This document shows, in pieces, positions 8,350-16,916 of a stretch of DNA of 64,000 bases (position 1 is its first letter; each line of letters starts with the position of its first letter). Below the pieces are notes generated by a model. The model was not told where the DNA came from, searched no databases, and saw only the letters and a program-made list of their open reading frames with translations. This stretch comes from Rs1 sp038900335. Lineage in GTDB: Bacteria > Pseudomonadota > Gammaproteobacteria > Pseudomonadales > Balneatricaceae. The stretch lies in contig JBBMRB010000005.1 in assembly GCA_038900335.1 (NCBI GenBank), positions 170,717 to 234,716 on the forward strand, given 5' to 3'. The position numbers and the translations under genes were made by a program.

Positions 8350-8383
8350 TACTTACTCCATTATTAAACGATCAATAATGGCA

Positions 8384-8415
8384 AGTATAAATTGCGTACC
8401 TAGGTACGTAGTCAA
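8384..8415 (-). promoter_or_regulatory. MerR-type mer promoter/operator
   Basis: On the minus strand a -35 box TTGACT (8410-8415) is followed 20 bases later by TATACT (8384-8389; 19 bases if TTATAC is used). Between them lies a perfect 14-bp palindrome CGTACCTAGGTACG (8395-8408), close to the GTAC-N-GTAC dyad known for MerR. The over-long 19-20 bp spacer is the hallmark of promoters that MerR activates by DNA underwinding. It reads towards merT. Confidence 0.85.
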
Positions 8416-8424
8416 GTAGCTTTT

Positions 8425-8811
8425 TTAAGTTTTTGGTAAAAGTGATTCAACAATAGGGCATGAAGATTCTATAGAATTGTTTTTACATTGAGTAACTAGA
8501 TGATCAAGCACATTTTCAAGGCGGTTCAAATCGACTATTTTAGCTCTAACACTCGTTAATTTTTGTTGAGCTATTTCTTGAACTGACAGGCAATTTCCCT
8601 CACCTAATACTAATAAATGTGCTATTTCTTGCAATGTAAAACCAAGTTCTTGGGCACGTTTAATAAATAGAACGCGTTCAAGTATTGTCTTAGAATAAAC
8701 CCTGTATCCCTGTGCTGGTTTTATGGGTTGGGTAATCAAATGTCGACGCTCATAATATCTAATAGTTTCAATATTAACGTCTGCGTTTTTGGCTAGTTCA
8801 CTTATCTTCAT
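8425..8811 (-). CDS. merR: mercury-responsive regulator MerR
   Basis: 128 residues: winged-helix DNA-binding domain (ISELAKNADVNIETIRYYER at 3-22), a dimerisation helix (about 80-108) and the metal-binding loop. Cys74, Cys109 and Cys118 have exactly the spacing (35 and 9) of the three Hg ligands Cys82/117/126 in Tn501 MerR, so mercury rather than another metal is the inducer. Unlike the Tn21/Tn501 arrangement, this gene points the same way as merTPA and ends only nine bases before the mer -35 box, so the operator lies downstream of it. Confidence 0.93.
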   Translation of the reverse strand: MKISELAKNADVNIETIRYYERRHLITQPIKPAQGYRVYSKTILERVLFIKRAQELGFTLQEIAHLLVLGEGNCLSVQEIAQQKLTSVRAKIVDLNRLENVLDHLVTQCKNNSIESSCPIVESLLPKT

Positions 8812-8868
8812 GTTTTTGCCTTAAATCAATGTAAAGCTGCGATTTATTTTAAACGGGTGTTTCTATAG

Positions 8869-8885
8869 CTTGTATATTATACAAG
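8869..8885. promoter_or_regulatory. palindrome upstream of merR
   Basis: CTTGTATA-T-TATACAAG is a perfect 8-bp-arm palindrome about 60 bases upstream of the merR start. It does not resemble the mer operator. It could bind another dimeric regulator or simply be AT-rich chance. Confidence 0.3.
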
Positions 8886-9048
8886 TAATGATATGAAATC
8901 TGATTGAGTGCTAAAATTTAGTTAGCTAATACGTCTGTTTTTTTGTCAAACTAAGGCACCAGTAGCGCAAAGCTCATACAGGGGATTTAGTTTGTTTATG
9001 ATTAAGTGCTAGCTAATACTTTAGAGTTTATATCGAGTATGAGTGGCA

Positions 9049-9101
9049 GCTTATTATCACAATCAGACAGATTGAATGCTATCTAATTGCGGATAATAAG
9101 C
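9049..9101. terminator. long inverted repeat after the puuB-like gene
   Basis: GCTTATTATC (9049-9058) and GATAATAAGC (9092-9101) are perfect 10-bp inverted repeats around a 33-base loop, just past the end of the puuB-like gene on the minus strand. No strong T-run follows, so termination is only suggested. Confidence 0.35.
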
Positions 9102-9115
9102 AGCTGTTTAGTGTG

Positions 9116-10429
9116 TTAAAGCTTATCGCGTAACGAGTAGTACTTCATGGCTAATACCAAGCCTGGCAACCTTAACAAGGTGCCCCCTGGAAAGTTCGGG
9201 TGCTTAACGCCTGCCATAACATCAAAGCTCTCTAATGTGCCTTGAATAACGTCAGCCATCAGTTTGCCGCCTAAGGTGGCCATACCGATGCCGTGGCCAC
9301 TATAACCAATAGCGCACAGTACATTAGGTGCTAATTTATCAAAGTAGGGCATACGGTTAACAGTGATGCCTAAAGTGCCGCCCCAGCTGTAATCAATTTT
9401 TACATCTTTTAATTGCGGGTAGATCTCTAACATAGGTTTGTCTACGAGCTGCTTTATATCTTTTGGGAATTTAAAACCGTAGCTCTCGCCGCCGCCAAAG
9501 AGCATGCGTTTATCAGCGCTTAACCTAAAGTAATTTACCACGAATCTAGAGTCGCAAACTGCGACGTTATCTCTAATTAAGCCACGCCATTGCTCATCAC
9601 TTAACGGTTGTGTTGCATTGATGTAGTTATTTATTGGCATGATTTTACACGCCGCTTTCTTATCGAGATCATCAAGATAACCATTACAGGCTAATAGCAC
9701 AAATTTTGCTTTAATAGTGCCATTTTTTAAAGTCACGATTGCAGGGTCAGTTTTAGTATAGCTAAGTACTTCAGAGCGCTCGTAGATACTAATCCCCGCT
9801 TTTACTGCCGCTTTTGCCAGGCCAAGTACGAAATTTAGCGGGTGAATATGCGCTGATTGGCTATCTAAACTGCCGCCATAATAGGCTTTTGAACCCACCA
9901 TTTCTCTGGTTTCTTGCTGGTCTATAAAGCGAATGTCGCTATAGTTATATTCTGTTTGTAGTTTTTCAACATAGGCTTTGGTTTCAGCGACAAAGCCTGG
10001 TTTATGATCGACATGCAGTATGCCTGCTGTCAGGTCGCACTCTATATTGTGCTCTTTCATTAATGCTTTGCATAAATTGACGGACTCAAGGCCTAAATCC
10101 CATAATTTATGGGCGTCTTCTTTGCCTACCATGTTTTCAAGATCGTCTTGATCTACTCGCTGCCCTGTCCCTAATTGCCCGCCATTGCGCCCTGATGCTC
10201 CCCAGCCAATACGATGCGCTTCGACTACAATAACTTTTAACCCCGATTTGGCCAGATGCAGTGCTGCCGATAATCCGGTAAAACCTGCACCAATAATACA
10301 GACATCCGCTTGTTCATCGCCTTGTTGGCTGGGTAATTCTAGGGTTGTGTTAGCCGTCGCTGCATAATATGAATCAGGATATTGCCCTGTGATATCGTTA
10401 GAGTGAAGGAAACGACCAGAAAGTTTCAT
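9116..10429 (-). CDS. puuB: FAD-dependent amine oxidase, gamma-glutamylputrescine oxidase-like
   Basis: 437 residues of the DAO/glycine-oxidase flavoprotein family, the size of PuuB (about 426). Seen: the dinucleotide-binding motif CIIGAGFTGLSAALHLA at about residues 44-60, GWGASGRNGGQLGTG (FAD contact), and the C-terminal FAD segment GYSGHGIGMATLGGK. PuuB oxidises gamma-glutamylputrescine to the aldehyde, releasing ammonia and hydrogen peroxide. The assignment rests on the fold plus its place beside puuA, an aminotransferase and a polyamine importer; other primary-amine substrates are possible. The ribosome site is weak. Last gene of the minus-strand polyamine group. Confidence 0.8.
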   Translation of the reverse strand: MKLSGRFLHSNDITGQYPDSYYAATANTTLELPSQQGDEQADVCIIGAGFTGLSAALHLAKSGLKVIVVEAHRIGWGASGRNGGQLGTGQRVDQDDLENMVGKEDAHKLWDLGLESVNLCKALMKEHNIECDLTAGILHVDHKPGFVAETKAYVEKLQTEYNYSDIRFIDQQETREMVGSKAYYGGSLDSQSAHIHPLNFVLGLAKAAVKAGISIYERSEVLSYTKTDPAIVTLKNGTIKAKFVLLACNGYLDDLDKKAACKIMPINNYINATQPLSDEQWRGLIRDNVAVCDSRFVVNYFRLSADKRMLFGGGESYGFKFPKDIKQLVDKPMLEIYPQLKDVKIDYSWGGTLGITVNRMPYFDKLAPNVLCAIGYSGHGIGMATLGGKLMADVIQGTLESFDVMAGVKHPNFPGGTLLRLPGLVLAMKYYSLRDKL

Positions 10430-10510
10430 AATGATTTATACCATCTATATAGGGTTGGAGGTTATGCGACAATCAATAGAGAGTCGCATAATAAGAGGGC
10501 AAATTACTAA

Positions 10511-11887
10511 CTAGCAATAACCTGCTTCTTGCGCTTGTTTCCATGTTAGCTCAAGACATAGCTTGGCTTTTTCTATTAGCTCATCAACTTGTTCATGGCT
10601 AATGGTCAGAGGCGGGGAGATAATCATGCTATCGCCTACGTGGCGCATGACTAAATTGTTATTAAAACAATTCTCTCTGCACATTAGGCCTACGGTGCCC
10701 TCTTTAGATTTGAACCTGGCACGTGTGCTTTTATCTGAGCTAAGCTCAATTGCACCCATCAGGCCAACCATTCTAGCTTCACCAACAATCGGTAGCTCGG
10801 CAAGCTCTGCCCAGCGTTTTTGCATATAAGGGCCGATATCATCACGGACTCTTTCGACTAGGTTTTCACGCTCAATGATTTCAATGTTAGCAAGTGCTGC
10901 GGCGCAAGATGCTGGGTGGCCTGAGTAGGTAAAGCCGTGATTGAATTCACCACCGTTGTTGATAAGTACATCAGCAACGCGATCACTAAGCATCACACCG
11001 CCAATAGGTAGGTAGCCTGAGCTTAAGCCTTTAGCAATAGGCATGAAATCAGCTTTAATGCCAAAGGTGTCGCAACCAAACCAGTTACCGGTACGGCCAA
11101 AGCCACAAATAACTTCATCGGCAATTAATAGAATATCGTACTTATCACAAATACGTTGGATTTCAGGCCAGTAAGTTGCTGGTGGAATAATAACACCGCC
11201 AGCGCCTTGTACCGGCTCGCCGATAAAAGCGGCGACTTTGTCTGCGCCAACACGTAGGATTTCTGTTTCTAAATCTTGGGCGCGGCTCAAGCCAAAAGCA
11301 TCAGGGTCAGTGTTCTCACCTTCGCCATACCAGTATGGTTGGCTGATGTGATTGATGTTAGGAATAGGCAAATCGCCTTGTTCGTGCATACCTTTCATGC
11401 CGCCCAAGCTTGCACCGGCTACTGTTGATCCGTGGTAAGCATTTTTGCGCGAGATAATGATTTTCTTCTCAGGTTGCTCCAAGCTTGCCCAATAATGGCG
11501 CACCATACGCAATGTTGTATCGTTGGCATCAGAGCCTGTGCAAGTAAAGAATACATGGTTAATGTGTGCCGGTGCTATTTGTGCCAGTTTTTTTGATAGC
11601 GCGATAACGGGTGGGTGGCTAGTTTGGAAGAAAGTATTGTAATACGGTAAATCACGCATTTGCTGGGCGGCGGCATCTGCAATTTCATCGCGGCCATAAC
11701 CGACATTGACACACCATAAACCGGCCATGCCATCGAGAATTTTATTGCCCTGTGAATCCCATATATAACAACCATCAGCCTTAGTAATAATTCGTGCGCC
11801 TTTTTCTCCTAATTCTTTATTATCAGAAAAAGGTTGAATGTGGTGCTCTGTGTTTGTTTGTTGTAATTGTTGCGTATCAAAAGTCAT
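10511..11887 (-). CDS. spuC: class III aminotransferase, polyamine:pyruvate type (SpuC-like)
   Basis: 458-residue fold-type I PLP enzyme. Seen: the substrate-cleft segment MAGLWCVNVGYGRDEI, TGSDANDTTLR, YHGSTVAGASLGG, the aspartate motif LLIADEVICGFGRTG and the PLP lysine in MPIAKGLSSGYLPIGG. SpuC transfers the amino group of putrescine or cadaverine to pyruvate, an alternative route to 4-aminobutyraldehyde. TAGGAGAG gives a strong ribosome site. It lies between puuA and puuB on the same strand, so the locus could degrade putrescine both by transamination and by glutamylation. Beta-alanine:pyruvate transaminases are similar and not excluded. Confidence 0.82.
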   Translation of the reverse strand: MTFDTQQLQQTNTEHHIQPFSDNKELGEKGARIITKADGCYIWDSQGNKILDGMAGLWCVNVGYGRDEIADAAAQQMRDLPYYNTFFQTSHPPVIALSKKLAQIAPAHINHVFFTCTGSDANDTTLRMVRHYWASLEQPEKKIIISRKNAYHGSTVAGASLGGMKGMHEQGDLPIPNINHISQPYWYGEGENTDPDAFGLSRAQDLETEILRVGADKVAAFIGEPVQGAGGVIIPPATYWPEIQRICDKYDILLIADEVICGFGRTGNWFGCDTFGIKADFMPIAKGLSSGYLPIGGVMLSDRVADVLINNGGEFNHGFTYSGHPASCAAALANIEIIERENLVERVRDDIGPYMQKRWAELAELPIVGEARMVGLMGAIELSSDKSTRARFKSKEGTVGLMCRENCFNNNLVMRHVGDSMIISPPLTISHEQVDELIEKAKLCLELTWKQAQEAGYC

Positions 11888-12046
11888 GTTTCTCTCCTAC
11901 ACGAAATCAATAAAGCTTATTTTTTTAGCGTTATAGATAATCATCTGCGTTCAAAGTATTGAGCAGGGCAAATGCACTCCTTACTAGCGCTGTATTAACA
12001 GTATTAGCAAAGAGTGGTTATAAATTATTTTAATAATGGCGATTTG

Positions 12047-13435
12047 CTAGACAGTTAATAGCAAATGCTCTCGCTCCCAAGGGCTTACGACTTGCATGAA
12101 TTCATTGAATTCGTGCTCTTTAAGCTTGAGATAAATACTTGAGAATTCTTCACCTAAAATCTCTTTAAGTTCAGGGCATTGATCAAACTTAACCAATGCT
12201 TCTTGTAAGCCACGAGGTAGCCCATAGTCAGCATTATAAGCTTCACCAACAAACTCATCTCGTGGTTTTATGTTGTTCTTCATCCCTAAATAGCCTGTTG
12301 CCAAACTGACGGCAATGGCGCTGTATGGATTGGTATCAACCCCTGCAATTCTGTTTTCAACTCGTCTTGATTCCGGCGAGCTGTTAGGCACACGAATACC
12401 TGCAGAGCGGTTATCAAAGGACCACTCTAAGTTGATAGGAGCCGAACCACTAGGTACTAGGCGGCGATACGAGTTGACATAAGGCGCTAGAATACAGGTG
12501 GCTGCCTCTAAATATTTTTGATGACCGCCAATAAAGTGATAGAAATGATCAGTCGCTTTATCGTCTTTATCATTAAAAATGTTTTTGCCCGTTTCTATAT
12601 CAATAACCGATTGGTGAATGTGCATGGCACTACCAGGCTGATTAGTCATAGGCTTTGCCATAAAGGTGGCGTAGCAGCCGTGTGCTAGTGCCGCTTCACG
12701 TATCAATCGTTTAAATAGAAACACACTATCGGCTAGCTCTAGTGGATCACCGTGATCCATATTGATTTCAAGCTGGGCAGCACCGCCTTCTTGGATGATG
12801 CTATCTATTGTTAGTCCCTGTGCTTCAGCAAACTGATAAATATCTTCTATTACCGGCTCGTACTCATCGATTGCTGCCATTGAATAAGATTGGTGACCAA
12901 CACTTTGGCGCCCAGATCGGCCAACAGGTGGCTCAAGTGGCATATCAGGGTTCGTGTTTTGCTTGGTTAAATAAAACTCTAATTCAGGTGCAACTACTGG
13001 TTTCCAGCCTTCTTTTCTATAGAGTTCAAGAATGCTTTTAAGCTGGTTTCTTGGTGCGCACAGCACTGGGTCGCCATTGATGTAGTGAATATCGTGGATC
13101 ACATGCAAGCTTGGGTAGCGAGCCCAAGGGATCTCACGGATTGTGTTTAAATCAGGAACTAGCAGCATATCCGTTTCGGTGTCGTATTGTGCAGACTCGT
13201 ATTCGATGTATTGGCCTGTAATACTTTGGAAGAAAATACTGAACGGTAAGAATGTCGGTGCCGATTCGGCAAATTTTACCGCCGACATCGCCTTGCCTCT
13301 CGCTACGCCATGCACATCTGGAATAGTGCATTCTACCTCGTCGATTTTGTAGCGAGACATGAAAGCTCTTAGCTCATCTGGTTGAGTCGGTAGCTGGCTA
13401 AGGTCAATATTTAAACTGCTGTTATTTGTTTTCAT
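12047..13435 (-). CDS. puuA: glutamine-synthetase-like gamma-glutamylputrescine synthetase (copy 1)
   Basis: 462 residues of the GS-fold ligase family, lacking the adenylylation loop typical of GlnA. Seen: N-terminal beta-grasp part with the CTIPDVHGVARGKAM strand; catalytic domain with PELEFYLTK (metal glutamates), QEGGAAQLEINMDHGD, MHIHQS (ATP/metal His) and NRSAGIRVP plus RRVENRIAG (phosphate and glutamate arginines). PuuA ligates glutamate to putrescine using ATP, protecting the amine before oxidation. The perfect palindrome at 13501-13510 lies 65 bases upstream. A distinct paralogue is at 19880, so the two may prefer different amines. Confidence 0.85.
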   Translation of the reverse strand: MKTNNSSLNIDLSQLPTQPDELRAFMSRYKIDEVECTIPDVHGVARGKAMSAVKFAESAPTFLPFSIFFQSITGQYIEYESAQYDTETDMLLVPDLNTIREIPWARYPSLHVIHDIHYINGDPVLCAPRNQLKSILELYRKEGWKPVVAPELEFYLTKQNTNPDMPLEPPVGRSGRQSVGHQSYSMAAIDEYEPVIEDIYQFAEAQGLTIDSIIQEGGAAQLEINMDHGDPLELADSVFLFKRLIREAALAHGCYATFMAKPMTNQPGSAMHIHQSVIDIETGKNIFNDKDDKATDHFYHFIGGHQKYLEAATCILAPYVNSYRRLVPSGSAPINLEWSFDNRSAGIRVPNSSPESRRVENRIAGVDTNPYSAIAVSLATGYLGMKNNIKPRDEFVGEAYNADYGLPRGLQEALVKFDQCPELKEILGEEFSSIYLKLKEHEFNEFMQVVSPWEREHLLLTV

Positions 13436-13500
13436 AAGGGTCCAAATTAATTGGTGATTTATAGAAAAACGTTACTCTATTAAATGAAATAACCATATTT

Positions 13501-13510
13501 TGTGATCACA
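13501..13510. promoter_or_regulatory. candidate GntR/FCD operator upstream of puuA
   Basis: TGTGATCACA, a perfect 10-bp palindrome, lies 65 bases before the puuA start and recurs inside a 14-bp palindrome at 14413-14426. I saw no further copy in the window. It lacks the 6-base gap of a CRP site, so a GntR-type dimer is the better candidate. Confidence 0.5.
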
Positions 13511-13656
13511 TTTTGTGGCTGTGATAGTTAAATGTCAAACATTTTTTGCTGAATATCGTGGGCAAAAAGAAAAGGCTGATTAGAAAACGTGCAGCAAACG
13601 TCCGAGTAATCAGGCTTTAAGGAATAGGATTTTAGTAAAAATAAGAAGGGAAAAAA

Positions 13657-14310
13657 TTATAAAAGTGTCTTGCTTGCACCAATAAAGGTCATTCCTTGTT
13701 GCAGGTCTTCCATTATGGCGTTTTTAAAGCCAATGCAGTCATTGTCCTCAAGTGCTTTGGTGGCAACGCGGTGTTGATCATCTAGTGAATCTGTTCCAAG
13801 GCGGTTATAGACTAAGCGCATGTAAGGGCCAAATTGTAGCCATAAGCTCTCTACTAAGCTGAGCAATACTTTGTTATGTGCCAGGCGATAAATAGTGAAA
13901 TGAAAATCATAATTACCGCGCATATAGCCTTCTAAATCACCTTCAAAAAGGGCTGTATCTGTTTTTTTATCTATATCAATCAGTTTGTTAATGATTTTAC
14001 TGTCGATATTGATCATGGCTAAGGTTGCAAGTTCGGGCTCTAGTATTAGCCTGGCATGGCGGATTTCTTGAAAACGTTTAGCTGTCATATCTGGAATAGA
14101 TACTCTGCGATTATCTTTTAAGCTCAGCGCGCGCTCAGCGGTTAAGCGCCTAACTGTTTCGCGAACAGGGGTTGGGCTTACACCTAAAGTTTCGGCTAAA
14201 CCTCGCAATGTAAAAGCTCGCCCTGGAAGCATTTCACCAAATAGTATTTTCTCTCTCAAAGCGCGATAAGTCGTTTCGTTAACGGTGAGTGTATTGTTGG
14301 TATGTTCCAT
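13657..14310 (-). CDS. GntR-family regulator with FCD domain
   Basis: About 217 residues from the chosen ATG at 14310; the frame extends to an ATG at 14379, but FadR-type proteins normally begin shortly before the winged helix. Residues about 10-70 are the GntR HTH (ALREKILFGEMLPGRAF, LAETLGVSPTPVRETVRRL), followed by a helical FCD ligand domain containing the metal-type histidines in NYDFHFTIY and in the C-terminal helices. Placed between the two arms of the polyamine island, with TGTGATCACA palindromes on both sides, it probably represses polyamine uptake and catabolism until a substrate or intermediate binds. The ligand is inferred. Confidence 0.82.
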   Translation of the reverse strand: MEHTNNTLTVNETTYRALREKILFGEMLPGRAFTLRGLAETLGVSPTPVRETVRRLTAERALSLKDNRRVSIPDMTAKRFQEIRHARLILEPELATLAMINIDSKIINKLIDIDKKTDTALFEGDLEGYMRGNYDFHFTIYRLAHNKVLLSLVESLWLQFGPYMRLVYNRLGTDSLDDQHRVATKALEDNDCIGFKNAIMEDLQQGMTFIGASKTLL

Positions 14311-14412
14311 GCTTTGATTCCATATGTAATATTTAGCCATTATACCAAGTGTTGAGGTAGGCGCAGAGTCAATTACCACTAATTTAGCAAAGAGTATAAA
14401 AAAAATACAATT

Positions 14413-14426
14413 TTTGTGATCACAAA
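14413..14426. promoter_or_regulatory. candidate GntR/FCD operator between the regulator and potF
   Basis: TTTGTGATCACAAA is a perfect 14-bp palindrome containing the same TGTGATCACA core as 13501-13510. It is about 100 bases from both the regulator start (14310) and the potF start (14511), so it can serve autoregulation and control of the import operon. Confidence 0.55.
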
Positions 14427-14510
14427 CTTGATTAGTTTTAACAAATATGCGATTTTTAATAGGCGAATAGCTTAGAACTCACCAAATTCATAATAGAAGA
14501 GGCACATAGA

Positions 14511-15617
14511 ATGATTAAAATTTTGACTCTGAAACAAACTATAATGGGCGCTGCAGTAGGTTTCGCGATAGCCTCTAGTATGGTTTCAGCCGAAGGTAGA
14601 GTAGTTAATGTCTATAACTGGTCAGACTATATTGACGAAACTATTATTACGGATTTCGAAAAAGAAACGGGTATCAAGGTTAATTACGATGTTTTTGACT
14701 CTAATGAGATCCTTGAAACAAAAATGCTAACAGGCTCTTCCGGTTACGATATCGTGACACCGACGGGTAGCTTTTTGAAGCGCCAAATCAAAGCAGGTGT
14801 TTTTCAAAAGCTAGATAAGTCTAAATTGCCTAACTTGGAGCATGCTTGGGATGATATCCAAAAAATAACGGCCGCTTATGATCCAGGCAATGCATACTCT
14901 ATTAACTACATGTGGGGAACCACGGGTATTGGCTTTGTTAAATCTAAAGTTGATGAGCGTATTAAAGACGCCCCAGTTGATTCTTACAGTTTAGTGTTTG
15001 ATCCACAGTATTCTGCGCAGCTAGCAGATTGCGGTATCTACATTTTAGATGCGCCAGCTGAAACAATCCCCGCTGCTCTAAAGTATTTGGGCTTAGATCC
15101 TAACTCAAAAGACAAAGCAGATATCCAAAAAGCGGAAGATGCTTACAGCAAAATACGTCAATACGTGCGCAAATTCCATTCATCTGAGTTCATTAGCGCA
15201 CTAGCTAATGGCGATGCTTGTGTGGCGTTAGGCTGGTCCGGTGATATTTTACAGGCTAGAGATCGCGCTGAAGAAGCGAACAATGGTATTGAAGTTGGCT
15301 ATCGTATCCCAAAAGAGGGTGCGCAAGTTTGGTTTGACCAAATGGCAATTCCAACCGATGCAAAAAACGTAGAAGAAGCACATGAGTTCCTCAATTATTT
15401 ATTACGTCCTGAGGTTATCGCTAAAGCATCAAACTACATTAACTACGCTAACGGTAATAAGTCTTCACAGAAATTTCTTGATAAATCTGTTTTAGAAGAT
15501 GAAGCTATTTACCCTAACGATGCAACTATGAAACAGCTTTTCTCGCACACAGCTGATGGCGCAAAATACACCAGGAACCTAAACCGTACTTGGACACGTA
15601 TCAAAACGGGTCAATAA
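14511..15617 (+). CDS. potF: putrescine/polyamine ABC transporter substrate-binding protein
   Basis: 368 residues. A signal peptide runs to about residue 27 (hydrophobic TIMGAAVGFAIASSMVSAEG). The mature protein has PotD/PotF-family motifs: VNVYNWSDYID (start of lobe 1), YDVFDSNEILETKML, GYDIVTPTGSFL, NYMWGTTGIGF and the polyamine-pocket segments YILDAPAETIPAAL and ALGWSGDI. Asp/Glu and aromatic residues in these segments clamp the amines in known structures. AGAGG precedes the ATG. First gene of the potFGHI group; a strong hairpin at 15644 separates it from the ATPase gene, which may keep the binding protein in excess. Confidence 0.92.
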   Translation: MIKILTLKQTIMGAAVGFAIASSMVSAEGRVVNVYNWSDYIDETIITDFEKETGIKVNYDVFDSNEILETKMLTGSSGYDIVTPTGSFLKRQIKAGVFQKLDKSKLPNLEHAWDDIQKITAAYDPGNAYSINYMWGTTGIGFVKSKVDERIKDAPVDSYSLVFDPQYSAQLADCGIYILDAPAETIPAALKYLGLDPNSKDKADIQKAEDAYSKIRQYVRKFHSSEFISALANGDACVALGWSGDILQARDRAEEANNGIEVGYRIPKEGAQVWFDQMAIPTDAKNVEEAHEFLNYLLRPEVIAKASNYINYANGNKSSQKFLDKSVLEDEAIYPNDATMKQLFSHTADGAKYTRNLNRTWTRIKTGQ

Positions 15618-15643
15618 CTTTCTCGTATTCAAATGCTCAACAC

Positions 15644-15663
15644 GGCGCTCAATTTTGAGCGCC
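15644..15663 (+). terminator. intra-operon hairpin between potF and potG
   Basis: GGCGCTCAA and TTGAGCGCC form a perfect 9-bp stem around two T residues. Only ATTTCT follows, so it is more likely an mRNA-stabilising or partially terminating structure than a full terminator. Confidence 0.55.
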
Positions 15664-15711
15664 ATTTCTACATAACTGAATACAATTTCGATTGAAAAAT
15701 TAGGTAACCTG

Positions 15712-16908
15712 ATGACCTCTCATAAGAAAGACCAAACTAAAGTTTTTACCCCTTGGTTAGATAGCTCAATAGAACCACTGATTCGCTTTGAAAATGTCAC
15801 CAAGAAATATGGAAATTTTACGGCTATTGATAACCTAAGTTTAAATATTTATGAGCGTGAATTTTATTCATTACTAGGGCCATCTGGTTGTGGCAAAACC
15901 ACATTAATGCGCTTGCTTGCAGGGTTTGAAAAACCAACCAGCGGTAAAGTGTTCATTGGTGGTGTCGATATGTCTGCAATTGCACCAAATAAGCGCCCTG
16001 TAAATATGATGTTCCAGTCTTATGCGCTATTTCCTCACATGAGTGTGGCCGACAACATTGCCTTTGGCCTCAAGCAAGAAAAACGCTCGAAAAAAGAAAT
16101 ACGCCAACGCGTTGATGAAATGTTAGCGATGGTGCAGTTAGAGGCGATGGCTGATCGTAAACCGCAACAGCTCTCTGGTGGTCAAAGACAGCGTGTAGCA
16201 TTAGCTAGATCATTAGCGAAAAAACCAAAACTATTACTATTAGATGAGCCTTTGGGCGCACTAGATAAAAAGCTGCGTGAACAAACGCAGTTTGAATTAA
16301 TGAATATCCAAGAAGAGTTAGGGATGACCTTCGTGATAGTGACCCATGATCAGGAAGAGGCGATGACAGTATCAAGCAGAATCGCGGTAATGAACCAAGG
16401 TGAAGTGATACAAGTTGATACACCAGATATGATTTATGAAATGCCAAGCTCAAGATATATAGCGGACTTTATTGGTGATGTGAACTTTATTGAAGGTCAT
16501 TATTTAGGTACTTGCGAAGAGCAAGATACTGCACCAGCAGATTCAGTTTTAGCAGCGGCTAGCACCGACACTAATATGGCAAAGTTCTCTAGCAAAGCAC
16601 ATGGCGAATTACATGCCAATACAGAGAAGGTATTGAGTGCTCAAGACAAAGTTTGGTTGGCACTTAGACCGGAAAAAATTGAAATCAGTGTGGCTAAGCC
16701 AGACGGTGATTACAATATGATTCAAGGTAAAGTATGGGATATCGCCTACATTGGTAACACCTCCACTTATCATGTGCAGCTACTAGATGGCAGCATTGTC
16801 AAGGCGCAGCGAGTGAATCGAAATCGTTTAAATAAACGCCTTATTACTTGGGACGATGAGGTTTGGCTGTATTGGGATATTGATGCATCTGTCGTATTAA
16901 CTGAGTAG
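15712..16908 (+). CDS. potG: polyamine ABC transporter ATP-binding protein
   Basis: 398 residues. ABC ATPase motifs in order: Walker A GPSGCGKTT, Q-loop MMFQSYALFPHM, signature LSGGQRQRVALARSLA, Walker B LLLLDEPLGALDKKL, and the switch histidine in IVTHDQEEAM. The C-terminal 150 residues form the MalK/PotA-type TOBE regulatory region (LRPEKIEIS, then a beta-rich end). Energises uptake through PotH and PotI. The stop is eight bases before potH. Length equals the PotG family; an Ala/Asp/Thr-rich linker around 265-295 is a local insertion. Confidence 0.92.
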   Translation: MTSHKKDQTKVFTPWLDSSIEPLIRFENVTKKYGNFTAIDNLSLNIYEREFYSLLGPSGCGKTTLMRLLAGFEKPTSGKVFIGGVDMSAIAPNKRPVNMMFQSYALFPHMSVADNIAFGLKQEKRSKKEIRQRVDEMLAMVQLEAMADRKPQQLSGGQRQRVALARSLAKKPKLLLLDEPLGALDKKLREQTQFELMNIQEELGMTFVIVTHDQEEAMTVSSRIAVMNQGEVIQVDTPDMIYEMPSSRYIADFIGDVNFIEGHYLGTCEEQDTAPADSVLAAASTDTNMAKFSSKAHGELHANTEKVLSAQDKVWLALRPEKIEISVAKPDGDYNMIQGKVWDIAYIGNTSTYHVQLLDGSIVKAQRVNRNRLNKRLITWDDEVWLYWDIDASVVLTE

Positions 16909-16916
16909 GAGGGGTT

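Larger units (their letters stand above)
8812..9115. other. intergenic between mer and the polyamine island
   Basis: About 300 AT-rich bases with no ORF I would support. They contain the palindrome at 8869-8885, which should lie in the merR promoter region, and the inverted repeat at 9049-9101 behind the puuB-like gene; both are listed separately. Confidence 0.5.

Noticed and set aside
13501..13510. CRP-binding site
   Set aside because: The CRP consensus is TGTGA-N6-TCACA. Here the half-sites abut with no spacer, so a CRP dimer would not fit.
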